Under the pieces are notes generated by a model that did not search any database, was not told the DNA's origin, and saw nothing but the letters and a program-made list of their open reading frames with translations. A stretch of 64,000 bases of DNA from the NCBI RefSeq assembly GCF_013386765.1, contig NZ_JACARE010000052.1, forward strand, positions 1-64,000, in the 5' to 3' direction. Source of the stretch: Pseudomonas yamanorum (GTDB lineage: Bacteria > Pseudomonadota > Gammaproteobacteria > Pseudomonadales > Pseudomonadaceae). Positions 24,728 to 33,071 of the stretch are shown one piece after another. The translations under genes and the position numbers were made by a program. Positions within the stretch are counted from its first letter, which is position 1. Every line of letters begins with the position of its first letter.

Positions 24728-26839
24728 ATGCCGTCTCGAAGATTTGCCCCACTGGCCGCAATCGCCTTGGGTTTACTGGTAGAACCGGCCTACGCCGAAG
24801 ACAACACCCCGCTTGAACTGGACGCCACCCGCATCACCAGCGAGGCCTACGAATCGGCCACCGGCCCGGTCAAGGGCTATCGCGCCACCCGCTCCGCCAG
24901 CGCCACCAAGACCGACACCGCCCTGCGGGACATCCCGCAATCCATCAGCGTGATTCCCGCCTCGGTGCTCCAGGACCTGGGCAGCACCAACGTCGAGCGC
25001 GCCCTGGAGTTCGCCGGCGGCGTCTCCAAACAGAACAACTTCGGTGGCCTGACGCTTTACGAATACAGCGTTCGCGGCTTCACCACTTCAGAGTTCTACG
25101 TGGACGGTTTCAGCGCCAACCGCGGTTACCCGAGCACACCGGACGCGGCCAATATCGAACGCATCGAAGTGCTCAAGGGCCCTGCTGCCAGCTTGTACGG
25201 CCGTGGCGACCCGGGCGGCACGGTGAATATCGTCAGCAAAAAGCCGCAGCCCGAACCCTTCACCACCGTGCAGACCAGCGCCGGCAGCTGGGACCGCTAC
25301 CGCACCGCGCTGGACGTGAACACACCACTGGACAGCGAGGGCAACGTGCTGTCGCGGGTCAACCTGGCGGTGGAAGACAACCACAGCTTTCGTGACCACG
25401 TCGAGGCCAAGCGGGTGTTCGTCGCGCCCTCCATCAGTTGGCAACTGGACCCGGACACAAGCCTGTTGGTGGAAAGCGAATTCGTGCGCCACCGCTCCAC
25501 CTTCGACCGTGGCATTGTCGCGCCCAACAACCGCTGGAGCGGCGTCTCCCGCTCGACTTTCCTCGGCGAGCCCAACGACGGCGATATCCGCAACCACAAC
25601 AACCGCCTGCAAGCCACCCTCGAACATCACCTCAACGATGCCTGGCAGCTGCGCCTGGCCAGCCACTACAAACAAGGCAGCCTGTGGGGCGACGCTTCGG
25701 AAAACCGCCCACTGGATACCGATGGCCACACCCTCAACCGCCGCTACCGCGAACGCTCCACCGGTTGGCACGACAGCATCACCCAACTCGAACTGCGCGG
25801 GCGGTTCGACATCGGCAGCTGGCAGCACGAACTGCTGGTCGGCACCGAATACGAGGACTACCGCAAGAAAGAACGGGTGACCGCCATCGCCGGCGGCCCC
25901 TATACCATCGACATCTACAACCCGGTCTACGGCCAGCCCAAACCCAACGGCGCACGCTCCGGCACCGACTTTTTCGAACAGGTGAAAAGCCAGGCGCTGA
26001 ACCTGCAGGACCAGATCATCTTCACCGACCGCCTGCGCGGGATGATCGGCGCGCGTTTCGAACACTTCGAGCAGCGCACCAACGACTTCGCCCGCAACCA
26101 TGCGAAAAGCCGGCAGACGCATGACGCCCTGACCCAACGCGCCGGCCTGCTCTATCAACTGACACCTGAAGTAGGCCTGTTCGCCAACGCGTCCACCTCG
26201 TTCAAGCCCAACAATGGCCTGGACGCCGGCGGCAAATCCTTCAAGCCGGAGGAAGGCGTGGGTTATGAAATCGGGATCAAGAGCGAGCTGTTCGACGACC
26301 GCCTGAGCACCACCCTCGCCGCCTTCCATATCGAGAAGGAAAATGTCCTGGCCCTGGACCCGGCCACCGACACCAACCGCGCCATGGGCAAGGCTCGCAG
26401 CCAGGGTTTTGACCTGCAACTGACCGGGCAAGTGACTGACGCCGTACGGGTGATCGGCGCCTTTGCCTACATCGACGCCGAAGTGACCAAGGGCGACAAA
26501 ACCATCCCTACCGGCAGCCGGATTCTCGGCGTGGCCAAACGCAGCGGCAGCTTGCTTGGGGTGTATGAATTCCAGGATGGCCTGCTGCGCGGCTCAGACC
26601 TTGGCGCGGCCTTTACCTACGTGGGCGATCGCTCGGGTGAAGCCGGGGGCCGCTTCGAACTGCCGGCTTACCACACCGTCGATTTGCTCGCGCACTACAA
26701 AGCCAGCGACAACGTCACCGTGGGCCTGAACCTCAACAACCTGTTCGATGAAAAGTACTACGAGCGCTCCTACAGCAATTACTGGGTCAACCCTGGTGAG
26801 CCGCGCAATTTCACCGTCAGCCTGACCCTCAACCTGTAA
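24728..26839 (+). CDS. TonB-dependent siderophore receptor
   Basis: This outer-membrane receptor has 703 residues from ATG 24728. A signal peptide (about 1-23, ending AYA) precedes the plug domain (about 50-170, with TALRDIPQSISVIPASVLQD and SVRGFTTSEFYVDGF) and a 22-strand barrel ending in FTVSLTLNL with the usual aromatic/hydrophobic terminus. The plug and TonB-dependent siderophore receptor pattern (LYGRGDPGGTVNIVSKKP) indicate a ferric-siderophore ligand; none is named. The alternative start 24713 is TTG. A candidate Fur box lies upstream, and a periplasmic DUF4198 gene follows after 12 bases. Confidence 0.92.
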   Translation: MPSRRFAPLAAIALGLLVEPAYAEDNTPLELDATRITSEAYESATGPVKGYRATRSASATKTDTALRDIPQSISVIPASVLQDLGSTNVERALEFAGGVSKQNNFGGLTLYEYSVRGFTTSEFYVDGFSANRGYPSTPDAANIERIEVLKGPAASLYGRGDPGGTVNIVSKKPQPEPFTTVQTSAGSWDRYRTALDVNTPLDSEGNVLSRVNLAVEDNHSFRDHVEAKRVFVAPSISWQLDPDTSLLVESEFVRHRSTFDRGIVAPNNRWSGVSRSTFLGEPNDGDIRNHNNRLQATLEHHLNDAWQLRLASHYKQGSLWGDASENRPLDTDGHTLNRRYRERSTGWHDSITQLELRGRFDIGSWQHELLVGTEYEDYRKKERVTAIAGGPYTIDIYNPVYGQPKPNGARSGTDFFEQVKSQALNLQDQIIFTDRLRGMIGARFEHFEQRTNDFARNHAKSRQTHDALTQRAGLLYQLTPEVGLFANASTSFKPNNGLDAGGKSFKPEEGVGYEIGIKSELFDDRLSTTLAAFHIEKENVLALDPATDTNRAMGKARSQGFDLQLTGQVTDAVRVIGAFAYIDAEVTKGDKTIPTGSRILGVAKRSGSLLGVYEFQDGLLRGSDLGAAFTYVGDRSGEAGGRFELPAYHTVDLLAHYKASDNVTVGLNLNNLFDEKYYERSYSNYWVNPGEPRNFTVSLTLNL

Positions 26840-26851
26840 AAGGACGTCACC

Positions 26852-27571
26852 ATGCAAGCCTTCAAATCCCTGGCCGTACTCGGCCTGCTGTTTGCCACCC
26901 AAGTCTCGGCCCACGGCCTGTGGACCGAACAACGGCGCGGCAATATCGAAGTGATCTACGGCCACGGTGCCGAAGACAACGCGTTCAAGGCGCAGAAAAT
27001 CAGTGGCGCCTGGGCCTATGACGCCAGCGGCAAAATGATCCCGGTAACGGTGGAACGCCTGCCCGACCATGCGCGCCTGAAGCCGCTCAAGTCACCCGCG
27101 GTGTTGGCCGTGGCGCTGGATAACGGGATGTGGTCGCAGACCGCTGACAAGAAGTGGATCAACCAAGGCCGCAGCAAGGTGCCGGGGGCGATCGAGTCGA
27201 CCCAGACCTTCAAGTACAGCCTGGCGATTTACCAGCCGGGGGCGAAGTTGCCGAAGCTGGATCAGATCAAGCTGCTGATCTTGCCGGAGGTTGATCCACT
27301 GACCGTAGGCCCGGGCAAGTCACTGCCGGTGCGGGTGCTGCTGGATGGCAAGCCGGCGGCGGGGATCAAGCTGATTGGGGATTATCGCAATGCACCTGGC
27401 ACGCTGAGCACCGAGACCGATAAAGACGGCCGCGCGCAGGTGCTGGTGAGGAATGAAGGGTTGAATGTGATTGCGGCGCAGGTGGAAATCCCGCTCAAGG
27501 ACAATGCTGATGTAGCGACTCGCGGGCTGTTCAGTTCTCTGACCTTCCTGGGCGAGCCGCATCACGAGTAA
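26852..27571 (+). CDS. DUF4198 periplasmic protein
   Basis: This 239-residue exported protein (signal peptide about 1-20, cut at VSA-HG) begins with His at the mature N-terminus (HGLWTEQ). This is typical of DUF4198/NikM-like proteins, where that His and later His residues may bind a metal. The second half (about 145-239) is an immunoglobulin-like fold with GTLSTETDKDGRAQVLV. Its position behind a Fur-box TonB receptor suggests a periplasmic helper in metal uptake. That is inference. Confidence 0.8.
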   Translation: MQAFKSLAVLGLLFATQVSAHGLWTEQRRGNIEVIYGHGAEDNAFKAQKISGAWAYDASGKMIPVTVERLPDHARLKPLKSPAVLAVALDNGMWSQTADKKWINQGRSKVPGAIESTQTFKYSLAIYQPGAKLPKLDQIKLLILPEVDPLTVGPGKSLPVRVLLDGKPAAGIKLIGDYRNAPGTLSTETDKDGRAQVLVRNEGLNVIAAQVEIPLKDNADVATRGLFSSLTFLGEPHHE

Positions 27572-27584
27572 ACACCGCAAACAA

Positions 27585-27676
27585 TGTAGGAGCCGGGCTT
27601 GCCCGCGATGGCGATTTTTCAGTCGAGGCATCTGGTGACTGATCCACCGCTATCGCGGGCAAGCCCGGCTCCCACA
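27585..27676. repeat. REPIN, GCCGGGCTTGCCCGCG type
   Basis: TGTAGGAGCCGGGCTTGCCCGCGATGGC starts at 27585 and its inverse ends at 27676, with a diverged centre. It is the same subtype as at 13.4 kb. Confidence 0.9.
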
Positions 27677-27704
27677 TTTGATCTCTATCGTTTCGACAAT
27701 CGGA

Positions 27705-28730
27705 TCACAGCGATACCGGCGCTCTTTCGCACAACGTATTCAGCGCCACAGCCCACTGCTCACTGTCATTCAAGCAAGGCACCAACACCAACTCCTCGCC
27801 CCCCGCCTCGCGGAACTGTTCCAACCCGCGATCGCCAATCTCTTCCAGCGTTTCAATGCAATCCGCGACAAACGCCGGGCACATCACCAGCAGCTTCTTC
27901 ACACCTTGCTGAGCCAACGCTTCAAGGCGTGCCTCGGTGTAGGGTTCGATCCACTTGGCCCGGCCCAATCGCGACTGGAACGCCACCGACCACTTGCCCT
28001 CCGGCAAACCCAGGCGCTCGGCAAAATCCCGCGCAACGCTGAAGCATTGGGCGCGATAGCAGGTGGCAAGCACCTCGGGAGAGGCGTTCTGGCAACAGTT
28101 GGCGTCCTTGAAACAGTGTTGCCCGGTAGGGTCGAGCTTTTTCAGGTGACGCTCGGGCAAGCCGTGGAAACTCAGCAGCAGATGATCAAAATCCTGCTCC
28201 ACGTAGGCCCTGGCACTGTTGGCCAGCGCATCGAGGTATTCCGGCTGATCGTAAAACGGCTGCAAGATCGAAAACTCAATCGCCAGCTTCTTGTCCCGCA
28301 CCACGCGCCGGGCTTCTTCAATCACCGTGGTCACGGTGCTGTCGGCGAACTGCGGGTACAACGGCGCCAGAGTGACTTTCTTGATGCCCTGGGATGCCAA
28401 ACGAGTCAGTACGCTTTCAATCGACGGCTCGCCATAACGCATCGCCAGTTCCACCGGGCCCTGGGTCCATTGCGACGTCATCTGTTGTTGCAGGCGACGG
28501 CTGAGGACTACCAGCGGCGAGCCTTCGTCCCACCAGATCGAGGCGTAGGCATGGGCCGATTGCTCGGGGCGCTTGATCAGGATCAGCGACACCAGCAAAC
28601 GCCGCACCGGCCACGGCAGGTCGATGACGTAAGGGTCCATCAGGAACTGGTTAAGGTAGCTGCGCACATCCGCCACCGAAGTGGACGCCGGTGAACCCAG
28701 ATTGACCAGTAACAACGCGTGATCCGTCAT
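27705..28730 (-). CDS. hemH: Ferrochelatase
   Basis: This 341-residue enzyme inserts Fe2+ into protoporphyrin IX, the last step of heme synthesis. Blocks: ALLLVNLGSPASTS at the N-terminus, the LLLSFHGLPERHLKK active-site segment with the conserved His, and WSVAFQSRLGRAKWIEPYTE near residue 240. Length is normal. It lies 14 bases downstream of the TIGR01777 gene on the same strand. The enzyme removes the photosensitiser protoporphyrin IX, so its place beside a light-response locus may be meaningful. Confidence 0.96.
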   Translation of the reverse strand: MTDHALLLVNLGSPASTSVADVRSYLNQFLMDPYVIDLPWPVRRLLVSLILIKRPEQSAHAYASIWWDEGSPLVVLSRRLQQQMTSQWTQGPVELAMRYGEPSIESVLTRLASQGIKKVTLAPLYPQFADSTVTTVIEEARRVVRDKKLAIEFSILQPFYDQPEYLDALANSARAYVEQDFDHLLLSFHGLPERHLKKLDPTGQHCFKDANCCQNASPEVLATCYRAQCFSVARDFAERLGLPEGKWSVAFQSRLGRAKWIEPYTEARLEALAQQGVKKLLVMCPAFVADCIETLEEIGDRGLEQFREAGGEELVLVPCLNDSEQWAVALNTLCERAPVSL

Positions 28731-28744
28731 GCAACATCCTATCT

Positions 28745-29644
28745 CTAGAGGCGGCTGGACAAGTCGTCCAGGGCCGCGTGCAACTCAGTGAACTGGAAAG
28801 TGAAACCGGCCGCCAACAGCCGCTGGGGCAACGCCCGCTGGCCGCCCAGCAACAAGCCGGACAACTCACCCAGGCCGATGCGCAAGGCAAACGCCGGCAT
28901 GGGCATGAACGCCGGGCGGTGCAGCACCTTGCCCAGGGTCTTGGCAAACTCAAGGTTGCGCACCGGGTGTGGCGCGCACGCATTATAAGGACCGCTGGCA
29001 TCGCTCTTGTGCAGAAGAAAATCAATCAGGGCGATTTGATCCTTTATATGGACCCACGGCATCCACTGCCGACCATTGCCGATAGGCCCGCCCAGCGCAA
29101 GTTTGAACGGCAGCAACAGGCGCGACAAAAAGCCGCCCTCGGCCGCCAGCACCAACCCGGTACGCACCAGTACCACGCGGATACCCAATGCCTCGGCGCG
29201 CTGGGCCGTTTCTTCCCAGGCGATCGATAGCTGGCTGCCGAAATCGTCCTGCACCGGGCCACTGTCTTCGGTCAGCTCACGCTCGCCGCCGTCGCCATAC
29301 CAGCCGACCGCAGAGCCGGAGATCAGTACCGCCGGTTTTTGCTCGAGGCCCTCAAGCCAGGCCAACAAGGTTTCGGTCAGGCCGATGCGACTGCTCCACA
29401 GCAACGCCTTGCGTTTATGGGTCCAGGGGCGGTCGGCAATCGGCGCGCCGGCCAGGTTGACCACCGCGCCCACCGGCTCGTTTATGTCTTGCAGGCGGGC
29501 GATGCCGCGCACTTGGGCGCCGCACAGTTTCGCCACTTGCTCGGGATGGCGGCTCCAGACCGTAAGTTGATGGCCTTGGGCAAGCCAGTGTTGGCAGAGT
29601 TGACGGCCGATCAAACCCGTACCGCCGGTCAGCAAAATGTGCAT
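28745..29644 (-). CDS. TIGR01777/YfcH-family epimerase-like protein
   Basis: This 299-residue protein of the extended SDR fold belongs to TIGR01777 (E. coli YfcH, plant cell-division inhibitor SULA-like). The N-terminal Rossmann motif is LLTGGTGLIGRQLCQHW; other blocks are AVVNLAGAPIADRPWTHKRK and SGSAVGWYGDGGE, with the Tyr of the SDR active site. The C-terminal DUF1731 part includes MPAFALRIGLGELSG. Function is unknown. It is the first gene of the hemH operon, divergent from the FAD-enzyme gene across 209 bases. Confidence 0.92.
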   Translation of the reverse strand: MHILLTGGTGLIGRQLCQHWLAQGHQLTVWSRHPEQVAKLCGAQVRGIARLQDINEPVGAVVNLAGAPIADRPWTHKRKALLWSSRIGLTETLLAWLEGLEQKPAVLISGSAVGWYGDGGERELTEDSGPVQDDFGSQLSIAWEETAQRAEALGIRVVLVRTGLVLAAEGGFLSRLLLPFKLALGGPIGNGRQWMPWVHIKDQIALIDFLLHKSDASGPYNACAPHPVRNLEFAKTLGKVLHRPAFMPMPAFALRIGLGELSGLLLGGQRALPQRLLAAGFTFQFTELHAALDDLSSRL

Positions 29645-29723
29645 GAGTTGTTCCTCGTGTAACGTTCGCCGACCACCGTTAGTCTATTTTATAGACAGGG
29701 ATGTTTTAATCGGGCGCAACGGT

Positions 29724-29745
29724 GGTTAAACCCTCAGGTTTAACC
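29724..29745. promoter_or_regulatory. Perfect 9-4-9 inverted repeat
   Basis: GGTTAAACC (29724-29732), CTCA, GGTTTAACC (29737-29745) lies in the divergent region between the TIGR01777/hemH and FAD-enzyme operons, 36 bases from the PplR-type box. It has no T-run, so an operator is more likely than a terminator. The binding protein is unknown. Confidence 0.6.
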
Positions 29746-29780
29746 ATAGGTCACGCCAAACGATCAGGTACGCCAAAACT

Positions 29781-29804
29781 TATACCAAAAAACAATATTG
29801 TACA
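29781..29804 (+). promoter_or_regulatory. PplR/LitR-type box (one mismatch)
   Basis: TATACC (29781-29786), 12 bases, TGTACA (29799-29804). It matches the reported PplR1 direct repeat T(G/A)TACA-N12-TGTA(C/T)A except for the last base of the first half. The second half overlaps a possible -35 TTGTAC (29798-29803), 17 bases before a weak TAGTCT (29821-29826), so binding would block the promoter of the FAD-enzyme operon. Confidence 0.75.
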
Positions 29805-29853
29805 GCTATTGGTGTCGGCGTAGTCTGTACCCAACGGTAAAACGAGGCCTCCC

Positions 29854-30840
29854 ATGACTGTTCCCATCGCGATCATTGGCACCGGCATCGCCGGTCTCTC
29901 CGCCGCCCGAGCGTTGAAAGACGCGGGGCACGCTGTACAACTCTTCGATAAAAGCCGCGGCAGTGGCGGTCGCATGTCCAGCAAGCGCAGCGATGCCGGG
30001 GCACTGGACATGGGCGCACAGTACTTCACCGCCCGCGACCGGCGCTTCGTCAACGAAGTGCAACGCTGGCAGGCGCAGGGTTGCGCCGAGCAATGGAAAC
30101 CCCAGCTGTACAACTTCAAGTCCGGGCAACTCACGCCCTCCCCCGATGAACAGATTCGCTGGGTCGGCACGCCGCGCATGAGTGCGATCACCCGTGCCCT
30201 GCTGGATGACCTGCCGGTGCACTTCGGATGCCGCATCACCGAAGTGTTCCAGGGCAAACACCACTGGAACCTGCTGGACGCCGACGGCGAAAACCACGGC
30301 CCCTTCAGCCACGTGATCATCGCCACCCCGGCGCCGCAGGCCACCGCCTTGCTGGCCGCTGCGCCCAAGCTGGCGAGTGCCGCAGCCGGGGTAAAAATGG
30401 ACCCGACCTGGGCCGTCGCCCTGGCCTTCGACAAGCCGTTGGATACGCCCATGGAAGGCTGCTTCGTGCAGGACAGCCCGCTGGACTGGCTGGCCCGCAA
30501 CCGCAGCAAACCGGGGCGCGACACCACCCTCGACACCTGGGTTCTGCACGCCACCAGCACCTGGAGCAAGCAACACCTGGACCTGTCCAAGGAAGCGGTG
30601 ATCGAACACCTGCACGGCGCCTTCGCCGAACTTTTGCACAGCGCGATGCCTGCACCCTCCTTCACTCTCGCCCACCGCTGGCTGTACGCGCGGCCGTCCA
30701 CCAGCCACGAATTTGGCGTGCTGGCCGACGCCGACCTGGGCTTGTACGTGTGCGGTGACTGGTGCCTGTCAGGCCGTGTGGAAGGCGCCTGGCTCAGCGG
30801 CCAGGAAGCGGCCCGGCGGCTGATCGAGCACCTGCAATGA
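29854..30840 (+). CDS. FAD-dependent oxidoreductase, renalase-like
   Basis: This 328-residue flavoprotein has an N-terminal FAD motif IIGTGIAGLSAARALKDAGH (about 6-25), the ribose-binding acidic residue in LFDKSRGSGGRMSS, and a C-terminal YVCGDWCLSGRVEGAWLSG FAD block. It belongs to the NAD(P)/FAD amine-oxidase superfamily, renalase-like group; the substrate is unknown. It overlaps the next gene by ATGA. It stands behind a PplR-type box, so light induction is predicted. Confidence 0.9.
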   Translation: MTVPIAIIGTGIAGLSAARALKDAGHAVQLFDKSRGSGGRMSSKRSDAGALDMGAQYFTARDRRFVNEVQRWQAQGCAEQWKPQLYNFKSGQLTPSPDEQIRWVGTPRMSAITRALLDDLPVHFGCRITEVFQGKHHWNLLDADGENHGPFSHVIIATPAPQATALLAAAPKLASAAAGVKMDPTWAVALAFDKPLDTPMEGCFVQDSPLDWLARNRSKPGRDTTLDTWVLHATSTWSKQHLDLSKEAVIEHLHGAFAELLHSAMPAPSFTLAHRWLYARPSTSHEFGVLADADLGLYVCGDWCLSGRVEGAWLSGQEAARRLIEHLQ

Positions 30841-31052
30841 ACCGCATCAATCCCGCCAAGTTGCTGCTGTCGAAGTGGACAGCAGCCCGCCCGCAGCACA
30901 AGGAAAAACACTTCCTGGTGACCCAGTTGCTGCGCGACGACGATGGCGATGTGCAGGAGATCGAGCTGGAAGCCATCATGAGCCATCGCGTGCAGCGCCT
31001 GGCCTGGCAAACCCTGCAAAACGCCGAAGACTGGAAAATCGGCTGGAAATAG
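30837..31052 (+). CDS. TIGR02450 family Trp-rich protein
   Basis: This 71-residue protein of the Trp-rich TIGR02450 family has NRINPAKLLLSKWTAARPQ, KEKHFLVTQ and EDWKIGWK as conserved parts. It shares ATGA with the preceding FAD enzyme. No function is known, but the family is repeatedly found near photolyase/cryptochrome genes. Confidence 0.88.
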   Translation: MNRINPAKLLLSKWTAARPQHKEKHFLVTQLLRDDDGDVQEIELEAIMSHRVQRLAWQTLQNAEDWKIGWK

Positions 31053-31069
31053 CCGCCCCCGAAAAAACC

Positions 31070-31093
31070 TGTACAAATTATTTGACTTGTACA
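31070..31093 (+). promoter_or_regulatory. PplR/LitR box 1 (perfect)
   Basis: TGTACA (31070-31075), 12 bases, TGTACA (31088-31093): an exact match to the reported PplR1 consensus. The second half lies directly after the -35 TTGACT of the promoter at 31082-31109, inside its spacer. Confidence 0.9.
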
Positions 31094-31109
31094 GCTTCAA
31101 ACCTATGAT
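31082..31109 (+). promoter_or_regulatory. Sigma70 promoter of the light-response operon
   Basis: TTGACT (31082-31087), 16-base spacer, TATGAT (31104-31109); the start would fall near 31116. Box 1 overlaps the -35/spacer and box 2 lies just downstream of the start, a geometry that fits repression in the dark by a MerR-type PplR protein. Confidence 0.8.
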
Positions 31110-31119
31110 GAGATTAAGT

Positions 31120-31143
31120 TGTACAGAAATTTAACTCTGTACA
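31120..31143 (+). promoter_or_regulatory. PplR/LitR box 2 (perfect)
   Basis: TGTACA (31120-31125), 12 bases, TGTACA (31138-31143). It is exactly 50 bases downstream of box 1, on roughly the same face of the helix (about five turns), which would allow two dimers or tetramers to bind together. Confidence 0.9.
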
Positions 31144-31166
31144 GGATTTTTCATAGAGGTTTGGCC

Positions 31167-32138
31167 ATGCCCAGCACCCTGCCCGCCACCGGCAAACCGA
31201 AAATCGCCATCAGTGCCTGCCTGTTGGGCGAGAACGTGCGGTTCAACGGCGGGCACAAACAATCACATCTGTGCAGCCACACCCTCGCCGATTACTTCGA
31301 CTTCGTGCCGCTGTGCCCGGAAGTGGCCATCGGCCTGGGCATTCCCCGCGAGCCGATTCGCCTGGTGGGCGACCCGCTCAACCCCCAGGCCGTTGGCACG
31401 GTGCACCGCGAACTCAACGTGACCCGGCCGCTGGACGACTACGGCCAACAAATGGCCGCTGAACACACCGACCTCTGCGGTTACATCTTCATGCAGAAAT
31501 CCCCGTCCTGCGGCCTGGAGCGGGTCAAGGTCTATCAGGAAAACGGCATGCCCATCGACGGCGGCGGGCGCGGCATCTATGCCCAGGCGTTTTGCGCGCG
31601 CCACCCCAACCTGCCGGTAGAAGAAGACGGTCGGCTGAATGACCCGGTACTGCGGGAAAACTTCCTGACCCGGGTATTCGTCTACGCCACCTGGCAGCAA
31701 CTGCTCGCCGAAGGCCTGACCCGCCACCGCCTGCTGGAATTTCACGCTCGCTACAAATACCTGCTGATGGCCCACAGCCCGGTGCATTACAAAAGCCTCG
31801 GCAACCTGCTGGGCAGCATGCCCAGGGACGTCGACCTCGACGCCCTGGCCGCCGGCTATTTCAGCGAACTGATGACCGCCCTGACCAAGTGCGCCACACG
31901 CGGCACCCACACCAACGTGTTGCAACACATCAGCGGCTACCTCAAGCAAGCCATCAGCGCCGAAGACAAACAGGAAGTGCAGACCCTCATCGGCCAATAC
32001 CGCCAGGGCATCGTGCCGCTGGTGGTGCCGTTGACCCTGCTCAAGCACCACTTTCGCCAGCATCCGGACCGCTACATCGCGCAGCAGGCTTACCTGCAAC
32101 CGCACCCGGAAAACCTCAGCCTGCGTAATGCGATTTAA
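31167..32138 (+). CDS. DUF523-DUF1722 fusion (YbgA-type)
   Basis: This 323-residue protein joins an N-terminal DUF523 domain (about 10-150, with KIAISACLLGENVRFNGG, LCPEVAIGLGIPREPIRL and FMQKSPSCGLERVKVY, whose cysteines may bind a metal) to a C-terminal YbgA/DUF1722 domain (about 185-310, with HSPVHYKSLGNLLG). Thiouracil-related DUF523 activity is reported for distant members, but the role here is unknown. ATG 31167 follows AGAGG. It is the first gene of the PplR-box operon, with merR starting 3 bases after its stop. Confidence 0.9.
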   Translation: MPSTLPATGKPKIAISACLLGENVRFNGGHKQSHLCSHTLADYFDFVPLCPEVAIGLGIPREPIRLVGDPLNPQAVGTVHRELNVTRPLDDYGQQMAAEHTDLCGYIFMQKSPSCGLERVKVYQENGMPIDGGGRGIYAQAFCARHPNLPVEEDGRLNDPVLRENFLTRVFVYATWQQLLAEGLTRHRLLEFHARYKYLLMAHSPVHYKSLGNLLGSMPRDVDLDALAAGYFSELMTALTKCATRGTHTNVLQHISGYLKQAISAEDKQEVQTLIGQYRQGIVPLVVPLTLLKHHFRQHPDRYIAQQAYLQPHPENLSLRNAI

Positions 32139-32141
32139 CCT

Positions 32142-33071
32142 ATGACTCTCCCCCTGCAAGAACCTGTCGAAGACATCGCCGAGGCCATCGAACAAGGCTG
32201 GCTGCCGATCCGCGAAGTGGCGCGCCAGACCGGCGTCAACGCTGTGACCCTGCGCGCCTGGGAGCGGCGCTATGGCCTGATCGTGCCCCAGCGCACGCCC
32301 AAGGGGCACCGGCTGTTTTCTGCCGAACACGTGCAACGTATCCACACCATCCTGACCTGGCTCAACCGCGGCGTGCCCGTCAGCCAGGTCAAGAGCCTGA
32401 TCGACACCGCGCAACCCGCCAGCGAGCCGCCGGTGGAAAACGAATGGCACAACCGTCGCCAGCACCTGATGCAGGCCATCAGCGAATTGGCCGAACGCCG
32501 AGTGGATGACGCCTTCAACCAGGCCATGGCGCTGTACCCGCCGCGCACCTTGTGCGAGCAGTTGTTATTGCCGTTGCTCAAGGAGCTTGAACTGCGCTGG
32601 CAAGGCCAATTCGGCGCGCAGATGGAGCGGGTGTTTTTTTACTCCTGGCTGCGCAGCAAATTCGGCGCGCGGATGTACCACAACAACCGCCAGCTCAATG
32701 GCGCGCCGTTGCTGCTGGTCAACCAATCCGACCTGCCGCTGGAGCCGCATCTGTGGCTCACCGCCTGGCTGGCCAGCAGCGCCGACTGCCCGGTGGAAGT
32801 GTTCGACTGGCCACTGCCGGCCGGCGAACTGGCCCTGGCCGTCGAGCACCTGCAACCCCGGGCGGTGCTGCTGTATTCGAGCAAGGCACTCCATACGTCG
32901 GCACTGGGCAAACTTTTGAGCGGCTTCAGTTGCCCAAAACTGATAACCGGACCAACGGTATGCATCCACCAGGCCGAGCTGTCCGTATTAACCCAAGACA
33001 TTCCTGATTTGCTGCTGGCCGAAGACCCGTTATCGGCCCATCAGGTACTGATCCAGCAGGGACTTATTTAA
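32142..33071 (+). CDS. MerR-family regulator, class II LitR (PplR1-like)
   Basis: This 309-residue protein has a MerR HTH (about 18-88, WLPIREVARQTGVNAVTLRAW, RRYGLIVP, KGHRLFSAEHVQRIH) and a B12-domain-like C-terminal half. The CarH-type EH and DxHxxG ligand motifs are absent (ELRWQGQFGAQMERVFFYSW in the helical part), so it should not use adenosylcobalamin. It is paralogous to the MerR at 5.8 kb. In P. putida, PplR1 is photo-inducible, binds TGTACA-N12-TGTACA, and lies near phrB. This gene is inside the operon headed by two such boxes, so it is autoregulated. Confidence 0.9.
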   Translation: MTLPLQEPVEDIAEAIEQGWLPIREVARQTGVNAVTLRAWERRYGLIVPQRTPKGHRLFSAEHVQRIHTILTWLNRGVPVSQVKSLIDTAQPASEPPVENEWHNRRQHLMQAISELAERRVDDAFNQAMALYPPRTLCEQLLLPLLKELELRWQGQFGAQMERVFFYSWLRSKFGARMYHNNRQLNGAPLLLVNQSDLPLEPHLWLTAWLASSADCPVEVFDWPLPAGELALAVEHLQPRAVLLYSSKALHTSALGKLLSGFSCPKLITGPTVCIHQAELSVLTQDIPDLLLAEDPLSAHQVLIQQGLI

